DNA from: Prorocentrum cordatum
Taxonomy: Eukaryota > Sar > Dinophyceae > Prorocentrales > Prorocentraceae
Assembly: GCA_963575745.1 (NCBI GenBank)
Contig: CAUYUJ010003633.1
Span: 1 to 64,000 of the forward strand
DNA: 64,000 bases
Direction: 5' to 3'
Numbering within the stretch: the first letter of the stretch is position 1; each line of letters begins with the position of its first letter. The notes below the pieces were generated by a model, which was given only the letters and a program-made list of their open reading frames with translations, searched no databases and had not been told where the DNA came from. This document shows positions 10,803 through 22,838 of this stretch, in pieces. Both the position numbers and the translations under genes were made by a program.

Positions 10803-12445
10803 GGCGCGGGCCCCTCTGTCAGCGGGGCCTCGGCTGAGGGCCAAGGCGCGACGTTTCCGGGGTTGCCCCGAGTTGGGTCTTTGCCTTCGCATATGTTTAA
10901 TTTGCTGTAGTAGCATTTCTGTGGCGAGCGCCTTCCGCATTTAAGTGCATTTACTTGTTCCTTGTGGCATTTATTTGAATTTATTGAGCCCGCAGAGCGG
11001 GAATCACGGCGGGTCTCCGCAGGGAAAACTCGCACGCAGATGTTGGATTCAGTTGGTGTTCGGGGGTGCGGCTTCGAAGGGGCCTGGTACCAATCATCCC
11101 TTGGGGGTTGAGCGGTCTTGGGGTTTAGCTGATGACCTTGGGAAGCGAATGGGGTACGAAGTGCGTGAGGGTGGTTTCGAGTTTAAGCTCAGTTAGGCCA
11201 TCCGAGGGGTCAGTTGAGGGCCCGAGACATGACGTGCGTGAGGGGTACATCGAATTGAGGTTCCCTTTGGCTGCCTCTAGCTGCCTCCCAGGGGAGCCGT
11301 GGCCTCGTAGCGGCGGCGGGGTCGGGGTCGAGAGGGGTGGCCGCCTGTCAGTGGCGACTCATCTGCCCAAGATATGCCCACCGCCGCGCGGCGGTTCCGG
11401 GGTTGCCCCGAGACGCGCCCTTGCGCCATCTGCCGAGTATTCGCCCTCCGCCTCGCAGCGACTGCGCGATCCTCGCGGCCGTTGCCCTTGTTCCCCCTGA
11501 GTTGCGTCCCCGTGCAACCGTTTCACCAGGGGCTCGGGGTCGGGATCGGTGCCCCGCTTAGCCTGCGCCCCTCTGCCAAAGGTACATCTTCCGCCGCGCG
11601 GCGAGGACGGGCCCTGGTGGGCTCTGGAATGCCCACCAGAGACATCCCGCCGTGGACGGGCCCCAGGGGGCATGGGGGGCTTTGGGCATCCCCAAGACGC
11701 AGGAGACAATATTCTGGTGGGAACAAAATTCAATGAAAGCAAACAACTACAGCCGCGAATCGCACACACATATTTGCCTATTAAAAGCGCCCCGAATGTG
11801 ATAATCCACACAACGATATACAGAAGAAACAATGAAAAAAAAACAGCAATCACGATTCGTCGTCGGTCTCAAAATGCTCTCGGTTAACCTCGACTTCAAC
11901 CCCGCCTGGGCCCGCCGGAGCTCCCTTGTTGGAATTGCACTTGGAGCCTTTGTTGGAGGATGTTGTGATCGTTGTTTCGATTTGGCACTCCGCAAGCTTC
12001 CTTTTGGCCTCTGTGTCCAACTGTTCCAGCCTGTCAGCGGCCCCTTGGACTGCCGCATGGTCAAGAGCTCCCGTGGCCTCGACTCCCTGCAGGTCGTCCC
12101 CGCCGTCGTCATTCTTGTCCTCGCCTCCTCCTCCTCCTCCGGGCGATGCCGCTCCCGCCCTCGGTGCCGCCCCGCTCCTCGACGTCGGCCCAGTGGGTTT
12201 TTTTGGGGGGTGGCAGCGGAGGCGTCGTGGGCGATCCGCGGGCCTCCCCGCACTCTTGGCGGGCCAGGGCCGCGTGGGGATGGCCCCCCCCTCGCCGCCC
12301 GAGGCGGGCAAGGGGGGGGCCGCCGCCCCTCCGTGGCCGTTGTGGCCATCTGGGCTCGGGCCGTCGCGGGCCGGGGCCCGGGCGCTCAGACTGCCCCCGC
12401 AGCTCCGCAAGGGCGTGGCTCCGGGAGGGCGGCGCTGCGGGTGGC
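10803..12445. other. Intergenic: duplicated RING 3' flank and GC-rich repeats
   Basis: No gene seen. About 10803-11380 is duplicated at 47230-47805, including a palindrome CCGGGGTTGCCCCGAG at about 10858. A second palindrome lies at about 11398. From 11530 to 12440 there are only GC-rich open frames with no recognisable protein features; 12160-12420 is very rich in CGG/CCG. Confidence 0.6.
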
Positions 12446-12748
12446 ATGTCGAACGGGGGGGCGCGCGATCTGGAGGCGGCAGGCGACGGTCTCATGGAGC
12501 AGGCCGGCAAGAGGTGGAACAAGACCACGAGGGCGTTCGACGCGGTGGCCGGACACGCCGCTTGCCCCGAAGATGCGAAGTACAAGAAGCAGGCGAAGGA
12601 GAAGTACGACGAAGCGAGAAGGAAACGCGTGCAACTTAAAGGAATGGTAGAGCAGTCCGTGAACAAAGACGGCACCAATGACGTGAAGAACGCGAAGGGC
12701 CATCAGGACGCCATCGACTATATCGACGCCAAGAAGAGCGCGATGTGA
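12446..12748 (+). CDS. Small Lys-rich hypothetical protein (100 aa)
   Basis: A compact frame from ATG 12446 to TGA 12748. The protein is charged and mostly helical: it starts MSNGGARDLEAAGD, continues WNKTTRAFDAVAGHA and CPEDAKYKKQAKEKYDEARR, and ends IDYIDAKKSAM. Codon composition and the clear Lys/Asp/Glu pattern differ from the surrounding repeat-derived frames, which suggests real coding. I see no signal peptide, membrane segment or known motif. It could be the last exon of a longer gene, because the frame is open upstream to 11972, but that upstream part is low-complexity. Function unknown. Confidence 0.5.
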   Translation: MSNGGARDLEAAGDGLMEQAGKRWNKTTRAFDAVAGHAACPEDAKYKKQAKEKYDEARRKRVQLKGMVEQSVNKDGTNDVKNAKGHQDAIDYIDAKKSAM

Positions 12749-13069
12749 GGTCAGAGTGAGGGTCGCCACGCGCCATATCTGAGTGCGTTGCGGCATTTGT
12801 GTGTGTAAATACATCTATAGGTTTCTGACGGCTTTAAGCTCCCCCTTCCCCTCCTCCTTCTTCTCCCTCCTCCTTCTTCTCCCTCCTCCTTCTTCTCCTC
12901 TCCCTTGCCCTCCTCCTCTCCCCCTCCTCCTCCGCCTCCTCCTCGGGACCCACCCCTCAAGTTAGTTGCCTTCCCTCGGCGGCGTCCGTGGTTGTCCCGC
13001 GCGATAGCGCCTGGTTCGAGGATTGCCCGCGCCGGGGGGCCCGTCGGGTAGGAGTTTCGACAGTTGCAG
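12749..13069. other. Intergenic with CTCCTC/CTT microsatellite, upstream of gene A copy 2
   Basis: No gene. 12840-12950 is a pyrimidine (CTCCTCCTT) microsatellite. The last about 60 bp, including TCGGGTAGGAGTTTCGACAG before TTGCAG-ATG, match the same place upstream of gene A copy 1 and may be its proximal promoter or splice acceptor. Confidence 0.6.
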
Positions 13070-16000
13070 ATGGACTCCACCGCCATGTTCCGCGAGGTCG
13101 CCCTGTGCGGGTTGGCGCAGGAGCAGGGCATCGCCGCTCTGCGGGCGTGCCTCGCCGACGCCCGCGGCGACGAGACACTTCGCGCCACCGAGATCAGTTC
13201 TGCCGTGGCGCGTCGCGCCGTCGTATGGGGCGATTCCGCGGCGTGGGATGACATGAGGGATTGTCTCCAGTCTCGGTTGGCCCCCGGGCCCCGGCCGCTG
13301 CCATCCCAAGTCGCGTCCGTGTCTGCCGCCCACTTCCGCGATGCAGATTTCACCGTTCCCGACCCGAGGGAAGACGCTGTCCTGGTCCACGGCGGGTTGG
13401 AGAACGATTACGAGTCCGCGGAGGATGGGTGTCACTTCTTGCCGCTGCTTCACGTCGACGAGCATGGCCAGTTGCCCCCGTGCCCGTCACCGAAGTGGGC
13501 CGACATGGTGGCGTCCGTCGCTGGTCGCAGCGGCGATCTCGTGCTGGAGTCGCGCGTCCGCGACGGGGGCGACTGCTACTTCCACGCGCTCCTCGTCCTC
13601 CTGCATTTCCGGGGCGTTCTGCTGCTCGCGACGGGCGGCGCGTCGGCGGCACCTGGGGGGGGCGGTGCCGGGGTTGCCCCGAGCCCCCCTTCCCCCGCGG
13701 GCTCACCAGCCGGCCCAGGTCCAATCGTTGACGGACCTCGGAAGAGCCCCGAGCTCGCCTCTCAGCCCCCGCCTGAGTCGCCAGCTTCTGCGGAGATGGC
13801 GTCGCCTGTGTCGTTCACCCCCTTCAGGAATGGGGCGCGATTCGAGGATTCTCTTGCAGAGAGTGCCAGCTTTCGCGTCCCAGACCCCACGGGCGAGAGT
13901 CTTGCCGCATTGCAGGCTATAGTCGAAGAGCTCCCGGAGGACGAGGCATCGAAAGCGATCGAAGAGTTCTTGTTCCCCGACATTGTCTTCGAGGGATTAA
14001 AAACGAAGGAGGAGGTGCACGAGACAGTGCGCCACAGGGTCATGAGGGCGTGGGAGGACACCCGGTCCCACCGCCAGATTGCCAGCGAGCTGGATTTCGA
14101 TTTGCGCACCATCGCGCCGAAGCCGTTGGCGGACGCCGTCCACGTCGCAGGCAAGGCCCGGGGTCTGTCCGCGGAAGCGCTGCTCGCCGCCGTCGAGTGC
14201 AACATGGGTTTCATCGAGGCGCCTGGAACGACGCTCACGCACTTGCCGTCGTCAGGCCATTACATTTCCCCTGGCCAGCCCCTCTTGATTGGCAGTGCGT
14301 CCTCCACGCGGAAGTCACCTTTGATGCAGTGCACGGATAAATGGTTGACGCAGGTCCTGGAGGCCTCCCCTGTTTTCAAAGACAAGTTGGTCATGAACAC
14401 GGACTGCACCACGGAGGGTATTCGGAAGCAACTCGAAGAACACAGGCGGTGCGGCATTTCCAGCGACGAGGCCGCCAACACGTTCCTGACGCCCTTCAGC
14501 GACCAGGAGTCCGGGGTGCAGTATCTCAGCTGCGCGAAGCTTAACACGTGGACGCAGAGCGAGTACGACGGACCGGCGACCGGCAACGGCAAGGTGTCTT
14601 TGGACAACTACAATTTCATGCTCAAGTGCTCGGGCCAGACGGAGGTCGTCGAGTTTATCGCCATGCCGATAGTGCACGGGTTCCAGAAGCGCATGCAGAC
14701 GGTGTGGGTCCTCCATGACAGCGGGTGAACCCTGGGCCCATCACATGTCGCCATCCTGCCTACCACGCGGCCGAACACTCGGCCTCACTCCTCAAGCTAA
14801 CATCTTCTGGCCCATATTTGGCCTGAGTCCTCAAGTTCGCTTCTTTTTGGCCCGCTTCTTCTGGCCTCATCTTGGTCGTGCCCGACTCTCGGGGCTGTTT
14901 CCGAGTGCAGCGGGTCTTGGCGGGGCCTTCCAGGACGTGCGCGCAGACGACGGGGTCGATTTCGAACAGAGCGACTCATTCATCGAGCGGCTGCACGGAT
15001 GGATGCACGCGCATTGTTCCGCTGTCGCCAGCGCACTCTCGCTCGACGGCTACGCCTACACCATATACCGTGCTGCGAAGCAGGCTCTGGATGACATCTG
15101 TCAGACCGTGCCGATGCCACAGGTGTTCAAGGCGAAGTTGAATTTCCTTCACAGCGACTTGCTTCGCGGAACGCACCGGGTGCACCGCGGGGCCCAGTTC
15201 GCCAGGGACTATATCGCCCAGCATGCCGCCCAGGGCGGCGGCGGCGCCCTGGCGCCGCTTCCGCCCCTCGATGCCGCTCGCTGGCGTCGCCTCCCCAGTG
15301 TCGACGACGTCGCGATGGGCCTCCACAAGGTGCTGCGCCAAATTGACCTTCACTTCGGGTTGTACCGTTTCCACGCAGCCCAGAAGGCCGCAGCCGCCGA
15401 GGGCAATCATCGCTCTGGTGCCGACTGCAGGGGCGTTGGCGGACGTTCGGCGGCCGTTCTGGCAGCTCCCGACGTCGCGGAGGCCGCGGTGAAGGGTCTC
15501 ACGCCGTCCGAGCTGATGCGGCAATTTTTGCTCATCCGCGCCCCCAAGGGGCAGACTTTCACGGCGGCGGACGCGAGGCAGTGGCTCCGAAACAAGAGGG
15601 ATTCGTGGTACAGGACGGACCTGGCCCAGAAGATATCCGACGGCCTGGCGGCGCTGGTCGCGGCGCATCTCGTCGACAGGGTCGCTGGTGTCGCCGACGC
15701 GGGGGAGTCCACCTCGAGGGCCGAGGCGGCGCCAGGCGGCCTGAGCGTTGTTTTCTAGCGAATTGGCACTGCCGCGCCCGGGGGCTCGGGGTAGACAGGG
15801 GTGGCCCCGTTCGCTTTCCCTTCTTCATTCCTGGCTGGGTGGGCCCGGGCATGAATTCTCGGCAGTGGGCCCAGTCGCCCGCAGTCGCCCTGCAAATTTC
15901 CACGGGCCCTTGGCGGGAGAGCCCGAGTCACATGCAGACCGAGCGCCCGGGCTCTCGACGGGCGACGGGGGTTCAGTGCGCCCTCGAGGCAAGCGCACGG

Positions 16001-16116
16001 TCAACCCCAAGGGCGAGGGCACGTTCAAGAAGCGCAAGCTCGAGGCCATCTTGGCGGACGCCGACGCCACGGAGGAGCGCAAGCGCTTGCGAGTCAACAC
16101 GAGCGAATTTGAGTGA
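13070..16116 (+). CDS. Gene A copy 2: OTU-like / DUF3987-like ATPase protein (3 likely exons)
   Basis: Near-identical paralogue of 785-3916, offset by about 12.2 kb. Likely exons are 13070 to about 14724, about 14906 or 14934 to 15745, and 15977-16116. The OTU-like GGDCYFHALL, Walker A-like GSASSTRKSPL and Walker B-like GISSDEAANTF are retained. The Pro-rich linker is shorter and contains a coding GCCGGGGTTGCCCCGAG element (about 13669). If the first intron (GT donor at 14725) is not removed, translation stops at once at 14728. The C-terminal exon again encodes a KKRKLEA nuclear localisation-like tail ending TSEFE. Both copies keep their frames and most differences look conservative, so both may be functional. 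Exact splice phases could not be resolved by eye. Confidence 0.7.
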
Positions 16117-17100
16117 TGAGGGGGCGCCTTGGACCCGGGCGCATTCCGGCCGTCAGCCGACCTCCGCGCATCAGAACCTCATGGATGGTTGGGATCTCGT
16201 GGATGGCTGATATTTCTGAGCGCCTCTTGGGCGCCTTTTGGGATTTAATGGAATCCTCTTGGGGCCTCTTGACGTCAGTATCGGGCCTGTTGGGAGTTTT
16301 CTGGGAGCCTCTTGGGGGTTTGTGGGAGCCTCTTGAGGTTTCTTGGGCGCCTTTTGGGGGTTCTTGAGGCCACAGGAGATTATTAGAGGGCTCTCTAATC
16401 TCCAGGGACCCCCAGTGGATCCCAAAAGGCACCCAAAAAGAGTCACACAGGCGCATCTACTTTGTATCTCTAAGGGTGCCCTCAAGGAGCCCTGCTGGGT
16501 CCCTTTCGGAGCCCCCTGGAACCTGTTTCAGAGAGTTCCCGAGATTTTCCGAATCCCCAAAGAGCTCACCAGGAATCCAAGAAGGCCCAATGAGGGCCCC
16601 CAGTAGATCCCAAAAGCATCCAAAAAGAGGTACACTCTTGCATATACTTTGTGCCTCTTTGGGGGGGCTCTCTTGGAGATCTCTCAGACCTTCCTGGGAT
16701 CCTGTCGGAGCCCTCGGAGCCCTGCTAAAGGGAGCTCCCGAGACTTTCCGAACCGAATACCCGAGGAGCCGCAAAGGAAATCCAAGAAGGCCACACGAGG
16801 TTCACCAGGGGGCCACAAAAGATACCGCAAACAAAAAAACACACACTCGCGCAGGATCATATTCAGGGTGCGCGTTGATTCGAAGCTCTCGCGCCATGCC
16901 AGCGGCAGCCGCGGTGCCACTGCGCACTCGCGCTCCATTAGCTCATAATCAGCACCATGCATCGTCCGAGGGGGACGGAGCGCTTCCGGGGTTGCCTCGA
17001 GTTACGCCCTGGCTCTCTTATATCCTTTCATTTACACATGTTGCAGTGGCACGTGATTTTGCGTGCGACCTCCTCCCAGTGCAGAGTGCGTAGGCGTTGC
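16117..17100. other. Intergenic repeats; copy of the SUMO-gene 3' end
   Basis: No gene. 16170-16380 holds the CTCATGGATG...TTCTGAG...CTCTTGGGCGCC repeat also found at 50.2 and 54.5 kb. 16380-16800 is two imperfect units containing AGGTACAC/AGTCACAC...CTTTGTGCCTCT. 16852-17070 is homologous to 42055-42365, the end and 3' flank of the SUMO-like gene, including the motif TTATATCCTTTCATTTACAC. Confidence 0.65.
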
Positions 17101-19326
17101 GCCCGTGAGTGGGGGCACTGGCTCGTGAGGAGCGGATAGTTGAGAGGTCCGCGCCCGGGGTTGCCCCGCGGGGGGCCGCGGGCGCAGTCGAAGCGCATCT
17201 TTGCCCGTCTCTCCTTTCTCCTTCCTCGTATCATTGAAAACCCTCGTTCCTGTCTACTTCTGCATGTGTTGTAGTTTGGCTTTATCTGCATGTATTTGAT
17301 CCCTCAGCCTTATATCTGTTCTTTTTGCAATTATTTGCTGTTATCGAGTACTGCATTTAATGATTGGGATCCATCGCGCCCGACGCCGTCGCAACCGTCA
17401 TCGTCGTCTTCGTCGCGATTGCCGTCGTCATCGTCATCGCCATTGTCACCGCGGCCATCGTCGTCGGCATAGTCGCCGTCGCAGGACCGTCGCCGTCGCA
17501 ACCGCCATCGCCGTCTTCGTCGCGGTTGCCGTCGTCATCGCCATCGCCGCTGTCACCGCGGCCGTCGTAATCGGCATAGTCGCCGTCGCAGGGCCGTCGC
17601 CGTCACGTTGCTGTCACCGCGGCCGTCGTAATCGGCATAGTCGCCGTCGCAGGGCCGTCGCCGTCACGTTGTTGTCCTCGTCGTGCAATCGCCCCCATCT
17701 GTTCTCGCCTGAGACAATTCCGCCTTGGGCGGTCCCGGGGATCTCCGAGACCCACGGGCTCTATAGGGCGAGTGGGTGGGCGACTGGCGGGAGTTCCCCT
17801 GGTTGGGAAAACGAGGACGGGGGGCCGGGACCTGGACGGACCTGGAGGATCTCTGGTGAGGAATCAATGAATCAATCTGGCCCAGGTTCACCATCGCCGT
17901 TGTGGGCGGACCCGGGGGGGCCCGGGGATCCTCGTGACCCTCCGCCAGTGTCGTCGGCGCCGGGTGCTCTGGGTAGGGAGGGGTGGGCCCTTTAAGTTGC
18001 CCCATCTGCCGAAGATTCAATCGCGCGGCGTCCGGGGCTGCCCCGAGTTGCGCCCCTGTGCTCTCGCTGCAGCGGGGGGCTCGGGGTTGAGGGGTGGGCT
18101 CGTCCACGCCGCGGGAATCCCAGTCAGACGCAGGAGACCATGCGACGAGGGTCTCTGGTGGAGAATGCGGCCTAGATCTTCTCCGCCGCGCGGCGGTTAA
18201 TCCTCCCCCCATCCAGGGGCGGTGCGGGCCCGCTGGCTCGCCGGCTCGCTGAACGGTTCCGAGGTGTTTTGGGAATCGTCGCGACCCTTGGTTTTTGGGA
18301 GAGCGGAGAGTTACGCTCGCCGCCGCCGTCGCCGTCGCCGCCGTCGCCGCCATCGCCGTCGCCGTCGTTTATCTGCCTTCCCCAGACCCTTCTCAAGGCG
18401 GCTAGCATGGGGCCTTTTCCTGCAACGTCGCCGGCCGGGCGATTGCCGCAGAGACAGCTTCGTTTATCTGCCTTCCCCAGGCCCTTCTCAAGGCGGCTAG
18501 CATGGGGCCTTTTCCTGCAACGTCGCCGGCCGCGCGATTGCCGCAGAGACAGCTTCCCGCTTGGCGTTGTTTCCACAACTCGCGCAAGCGCGTTTGTCGT
18601 GATCTCGGCGACCCCCGGAACGTCCGCCCGGCTAGCCTGGCGCCGAAGAGAGCGCGCCTGCAGGAGTCGGCGCCGGCGTGTCTTCCAGCCACACTGCCGG
18701 CGCGGACGTCCATCAGGGATTCTCGCTGCGGTGCTGGCCCCACTGGCGACGGCGCCGAGGACGGGCACGGCGGGGCCAAATCGCCGCCGATTCTCCAACC
18801 TCCTCCCCCGCCCCTTCCCCTTTCCTCGTGCCCGATTCTCCAACCTCCTCCCCCGCCCCTTCCCCTTTCCTCGTGCCCTGCCCTGGCCGCTGCCGCTGTC
18901 GTGGCCGCTGCCGCTGCCCTGGCCGCTGCCGCTGCCTTGACCGCTGCTACCGCTCAGGAAGACAAGTGGGCTGCGCGCCTCGCTGCTGGCCCCGCCCCTT
19001 CCCCTTTCCTCGTGCCCTGCCCTGGCCGCTGCCGCTGTCATGGCCGCTGCCGCTGCCCTGGCCGCTGCCGCTGCCTTGACCGCTGCTACCGTTCAGGAAG
19101 ACAAGTGGGCTGCGCGCCTCGCTGCTGGTCGCACCCTGCCCATGCTTCGCTGCGTGCGGGCGATCAGACTGCTGGACCCAGCGCCGCCCCCTATTCCGCG
19201 GGAAGCCCGGCTGTCGCCCGCGGCTGGGCTCATCGCACGCCGCGGCGACGAGGCGCCCCCGGGTGTCACGCAGAACCGAGAGTCCCCTTGTTTTGTTTGC
19301 TCTCTTTCTTTCTCTCTTTCTTTCTC

Positions 19327-19381
<55 letters not shown>

Positions 19382-19526
19382 TCTCTCTCACGCGCGCGCG
19401 CGCACCCTCTACCTATATATATGTGCATGTAAATGTATATGTATATATATATATATATATGTAGATGCATGTAAATGTATATGTATATATATATATATAT
19501 ATAGATCTCTCTCCACCTGCTTGCGC
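17101..19526. repeat. Long repeat-rich intergenic region
   Basis: No credible gene. 17370-17680 is CGTCGTCATCG-type trinucleotide DNA with a 62-bp tandem pair (about 17548-17609 and 17610-17671). 18368-18553 is a tandem pair of about 95 bp (TTTATCTGCCTTCCCCAG...). 18782-18877 is a 47-bp tandem pair, and 18877-19135 a 138-bp tandem pair containing GAAGACAAGTGGGCTGCGCG. 19297-19380 is a CT microsatellite and 19411-19502 a TA/TGTA microsatellite. Long frames here change identity between repeat units, so I do not call them genes. Confidence 0.7.
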
Positions 19527-19528
19527 AG

Positions 19529-20540
19529 GTGGTGTTCATCGTGGACACTTTCTCCAAGCGCAGGACTGCGATGTGCGACGTTGTGCCCCTCTCCGCTACC
19601 TCGTGCAAGTCGGCGCCCGCTGACGCCACCCACGTTCTTCAGCGCCGAAGGATGGCGACGTGCTGCGCGTCGGAGCTCTTCGAGGTCGGCGTGACTCATC
19701 GCGTCGTAGGTTTCAGGGGCGACACGGTGTACCTGCAGCGCCTTCTGGAGAACCCCGCCCAGGGCGGAGGAGCGGGAGGCGGGCTCTCCCGGGGTTGCCC
19801 CGAGTTGCCCGCGGACCTGTTGGACGTTATGGAAGAGCTCGCCCAGGCAGCGGCGCGTCAGAAGCGCGGGGTCCCAGCTGCTGACGCGCCTGCTGCTCCT
19901 GTCGCGGCGCCGCCTTGCGGCCGCGAGCTGCGGGTGTGGCCGCAGGAGGCACTGGCGCATAAAGAGGGCGGCCATCGCGTCGTTGTCCGTTCTCGTGCGC
20001 ACGTGGCAGTGCTCCATTGCACCAGGCCTTTTCGTCTCGACGTCAGTTCCGTATACTGCAAGACCTGCGCGAAGCAGTCCAGGATGCGCAGGTGGCGAGT
20101 GAGGCACGCCGACATCTCGCGGGCCCTGCGGGACAAATACAACGTCCATCACGTCATGCGTTTCCACGTGGCCAAGTACGGCACGTGTTACGCCACGCTG
20201 GGCTGGCTGGCGCAGCTCCTCCAGTCCTTCTACGAGACGTTCAACATGCGCGAGACGAGGCGCCGCCTGCTGGAGGTGTACACGGCCCCAGCTCTCAGCA
20301 TTGCCACGCTGGGAGGTGTGTCAGACCCCCTGGACCTGGCGTCCGATATCTCGGCGATCCCGAGTCGCCAGGCGCTGGTGGGCATTGTCGTCAAGAGTTT
20401 TCGGCCTTTGCTGACGCACATCGTCGACCTCATCGTCGAACGCCAGCTCATCTACAATGCTTCCGTTATCCGCGGCGACGCCCACAATAACATTGCCTCG
20501 AGAGTATGCGTGGAGGCGGATGCCGGGGATACGCCAGGCA
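19529..20540 (+). CDS. Unrecognised gene, 5' exon(s)
   Basis: The open frame starts right after a CTTGCGCAG acceptor-like site and reads VFIVDTFSKRRTAMC... It continues through a linker containing the exonised palindrome (about 19788; GLSRGCPEL) and then a well-formed domain with KTCAKQSRMRRWRVRH, DKYNVHHVMRFHVAKYG, LLQSFYETFNMRETRRRLLE and VIRGDAHNNIASRV. The last part is clearly protein-like, with mixed hydrophobic and charged residues. The frame becomes splice-site or repeat DNA after about 20540. I do not recognise the family. Cys pairs and the WLAQ...FYETFNMR region recall transposase-associated proteins, but only loosely. It is probably the upstream part of the same gene as 22195-22838. 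Confidence 0.5.
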
Positions 20541-22194
20541 AGTTCAAGAATAACCCGTTTACTGCTTTGCAGGCGAGGGCGCCCTTGTCTTGGTCTCCCT
20601 CCCTTCATGTCCCCGACTCTGTTTCTGTCTCCAAGTTCAAGATTAACCCGTTTACTGCTTTGCAGGCGAGGGCGCTTTTGCCTTGTACCCTGTTTCTCTT
20701 TGTCTCTGTCTGTCTGATTGTCTGTGTCTCTGTCCGCGCATATGTCCCCGCGCGTGCCAGGCGTGGTGCGGCGTGGACGGCAGCCTGCTGCGCCCCCCCC
20801 GGCTGTTGGCCGGGGAGTCCTTCCAAGAGCAGCGGAGCGACATAGTTTCGCTCTTACGCCGCGCTCGGAGCGCCAGGCAGCACATGGGCATGTCCATCGC
20901 GGAGTCCAGACCTGCCGCGCACACAGCGGCATCCCGGAAATCGCCGAACGTTTCCCAGTCGTCTGTCGGACCAGAGTTCTGATCAGTCGGATCGTTTTGC
21001 GTCGGGGCGTGGCGCTTCCGGGGTTGCCCCGAGTTGCGCCCTCGCTCTGTATACATCCTTGCCGAGCGTTCCCCAGTCGTCTGTCGGACCCGAGTTCTGA
21101 ACAATCGGATCGTTTTGCGTCGGGGCGTGGCGGTTCCGGGGTTGCCCCGAGTTGCGCCCTCGCTCTCTATATATCCTTTTTGTTTTTGTAACATTGGCGG
21201 GCGTAGTCAACGCATGGCGTCGATCGCCGCTCCTCATTACCCTGTGCCTCCGACCACTCCTAAATGAAGGGAGCCAAAAGGGGGGCTTGGACGTTCTGGG
21301 GCATTCGTTTTAGGGCATCTTTGGGATTAGGTACGGGGGAGGAGGAGGACAGCTACATGAGCGCGCTGGCGCCTCCGCCGCCCCTCTTGCAGCTGCGCGC
21401 AGGCGCGCTGCCCTGCAGTGCGGGATGCCTGCCAGGACGGGCGCTGCTTGGCGCGCGCGCGTTTTTTTGCGAGGGTGGCGCGCGCACTATGCGTCTTGTA
21501 CTAGCGCCCAAGTAGCCCTTTTTTGAGGGGCTGGCGGTTCGGAGGAGGAGGAATTTATTATCGTCTTCTCGTGGCCGATCCGAAAGCTTGCACAGAAGTT
21601 TTACGATTTAGCTCACGTTTGCGTTCGCTTCCTGGGTCAGTTCGTCAACGCCCCCACAACCTCCTCTCCCTGCCCCCGTTGTCGACCGCGTTCGGGAGCT
21701 CGTATCGGGCCTTGCGTCAAAATCAGCTCGTATCGGGCTTTGCGTCGCTATGATTTGCTGCGGCGGAGGCTCGGGGTAGAGAGGGGCGGCTCCTTTGCGT
21801 CGTTGGTTTTGTCCAAGTTCCGATCAATCGGATTGATCTGCCCAGGTGACGATCTGACGCATCTGCCGATGCGCGCTTGCCCGGCTCCGCGCGTCTGCGG
21901 GCGGGTTGCATGAGGTTGGCCGCGCCACGGATTCTTATGGGAAACACCGCCTCCTATGGCAGTCTGTCTACGATGAGGTGTGGCACGATCAGAAGGTACC
22001 TGGGGGTCCCTGGCCTTCCCGTGTGCCTGCTCTCCCTCGTTCCTTCTCTCGCTCCTCCTGCGTCCTCTTATCAGAAGGTACCTGGGGGTCCCTGGCCTTC
22101 CCGTGTGCCTGCTCTCCCTCGTTCCCTCTCTCGCTCCTCCTGCGTCCTCTTATTCTGTCGCCTCTCCTCGACTTCCCCTCGCCTTCCCGCCGGG
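20541..22194. other. Probable introns with duplicated blocks
   Basis: This lies between two exons of the unrecognised gene. It contains a 43-bp block ending in a splice acceptor (TTTACTGCTTTGCAG then GCGAGGGCGC) at 20540-20582 and again at 20633-20675; two copies of a 91-bp block with the CCGGGGTTGCCCCGAG palindrome (20956-21047 and 21073-21163); and a 79-bp tandem pair (about 21991-22150) starting CAGAAGGTACCTGGGGGTCC. No other coding signal. Confidence 0.6.
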
Positions 22195-22838
22195 TTCGCA
22201 GCGCGGGCTGCGCGCCCAGAGGCCCTGTGGCTCGCGTGCAAGTGTACGGCGGCGTTCCGCTTGCAGACGCCACGCTCATCACTGGCGACCCCCGGCACGA
22301 CTGCATAAACATCAGGCGAGCCCTCTCCACGATGTCAGCCGACTTCCGCTGCATGTACCACGATCATTGCGACGCCATGAACCGGCTTAGCGCTCCTGCG
22401 CGGCCAATTGGCCTGGCTGCCGGCGCGGCTCCTCGCGCCGCGGACGGGGCCGCAGTGTTGGGCGCCGAGGTGGCCGACCTCCTCCGCGCTGCGATTGTCC
22501 GCGGCGAGTCTTCGTTTGATGCCGCCGTTGCCGCGGATCCGCCCGCTGCGGGGCGTGTGCGCGCCTTCCTGGCACGCGCGGACGCCAGGGCGCATCCGGT
22601 TTGGAAGCGATCCTTCTCTGCAGTCCCCCCCCGCGGCGTACTTGCCCGCCTCGCGCGCTGGCTGAACTGCGACCTCCACGGCGCCAACGGGTTCTTCAAT
22701 TACGACAGTCGCAGGGAGCCACCGCCTCAAGATCGGGCCGCGGATCGGCGTCGTCGGCTGCCCGATGCGAATCGCCGGGGCGCTCGATGTGGATCGCTGG
22801 TAGAAGAGGCGAGGGAAGAAGATGCGAGGGATGAATGA
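22195..22838 (+). CDS. Unrecognised gene, 3' exon
   Basis: The frame reads VARVQVYGGVPLADATLITG, DPRHDCINIRRALSTMSADF, RCMYHDHCDAMNRLS and, after an Ala-rich stretch, FLARADARAHPVWKRSF and WLNCDLHGANGFFNYDSRRE before an Arg-rich end and TGA at 22836-22838. Conserved-looking Cys/His (CMYHDHC) and Trp residues suggest a folded domain. It probably joins the 19529-20540 exons by splicing over a repeat-filled intron. Function not recognised; a domesticated or active transposable element protein is possible. Confidence 0.45.
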
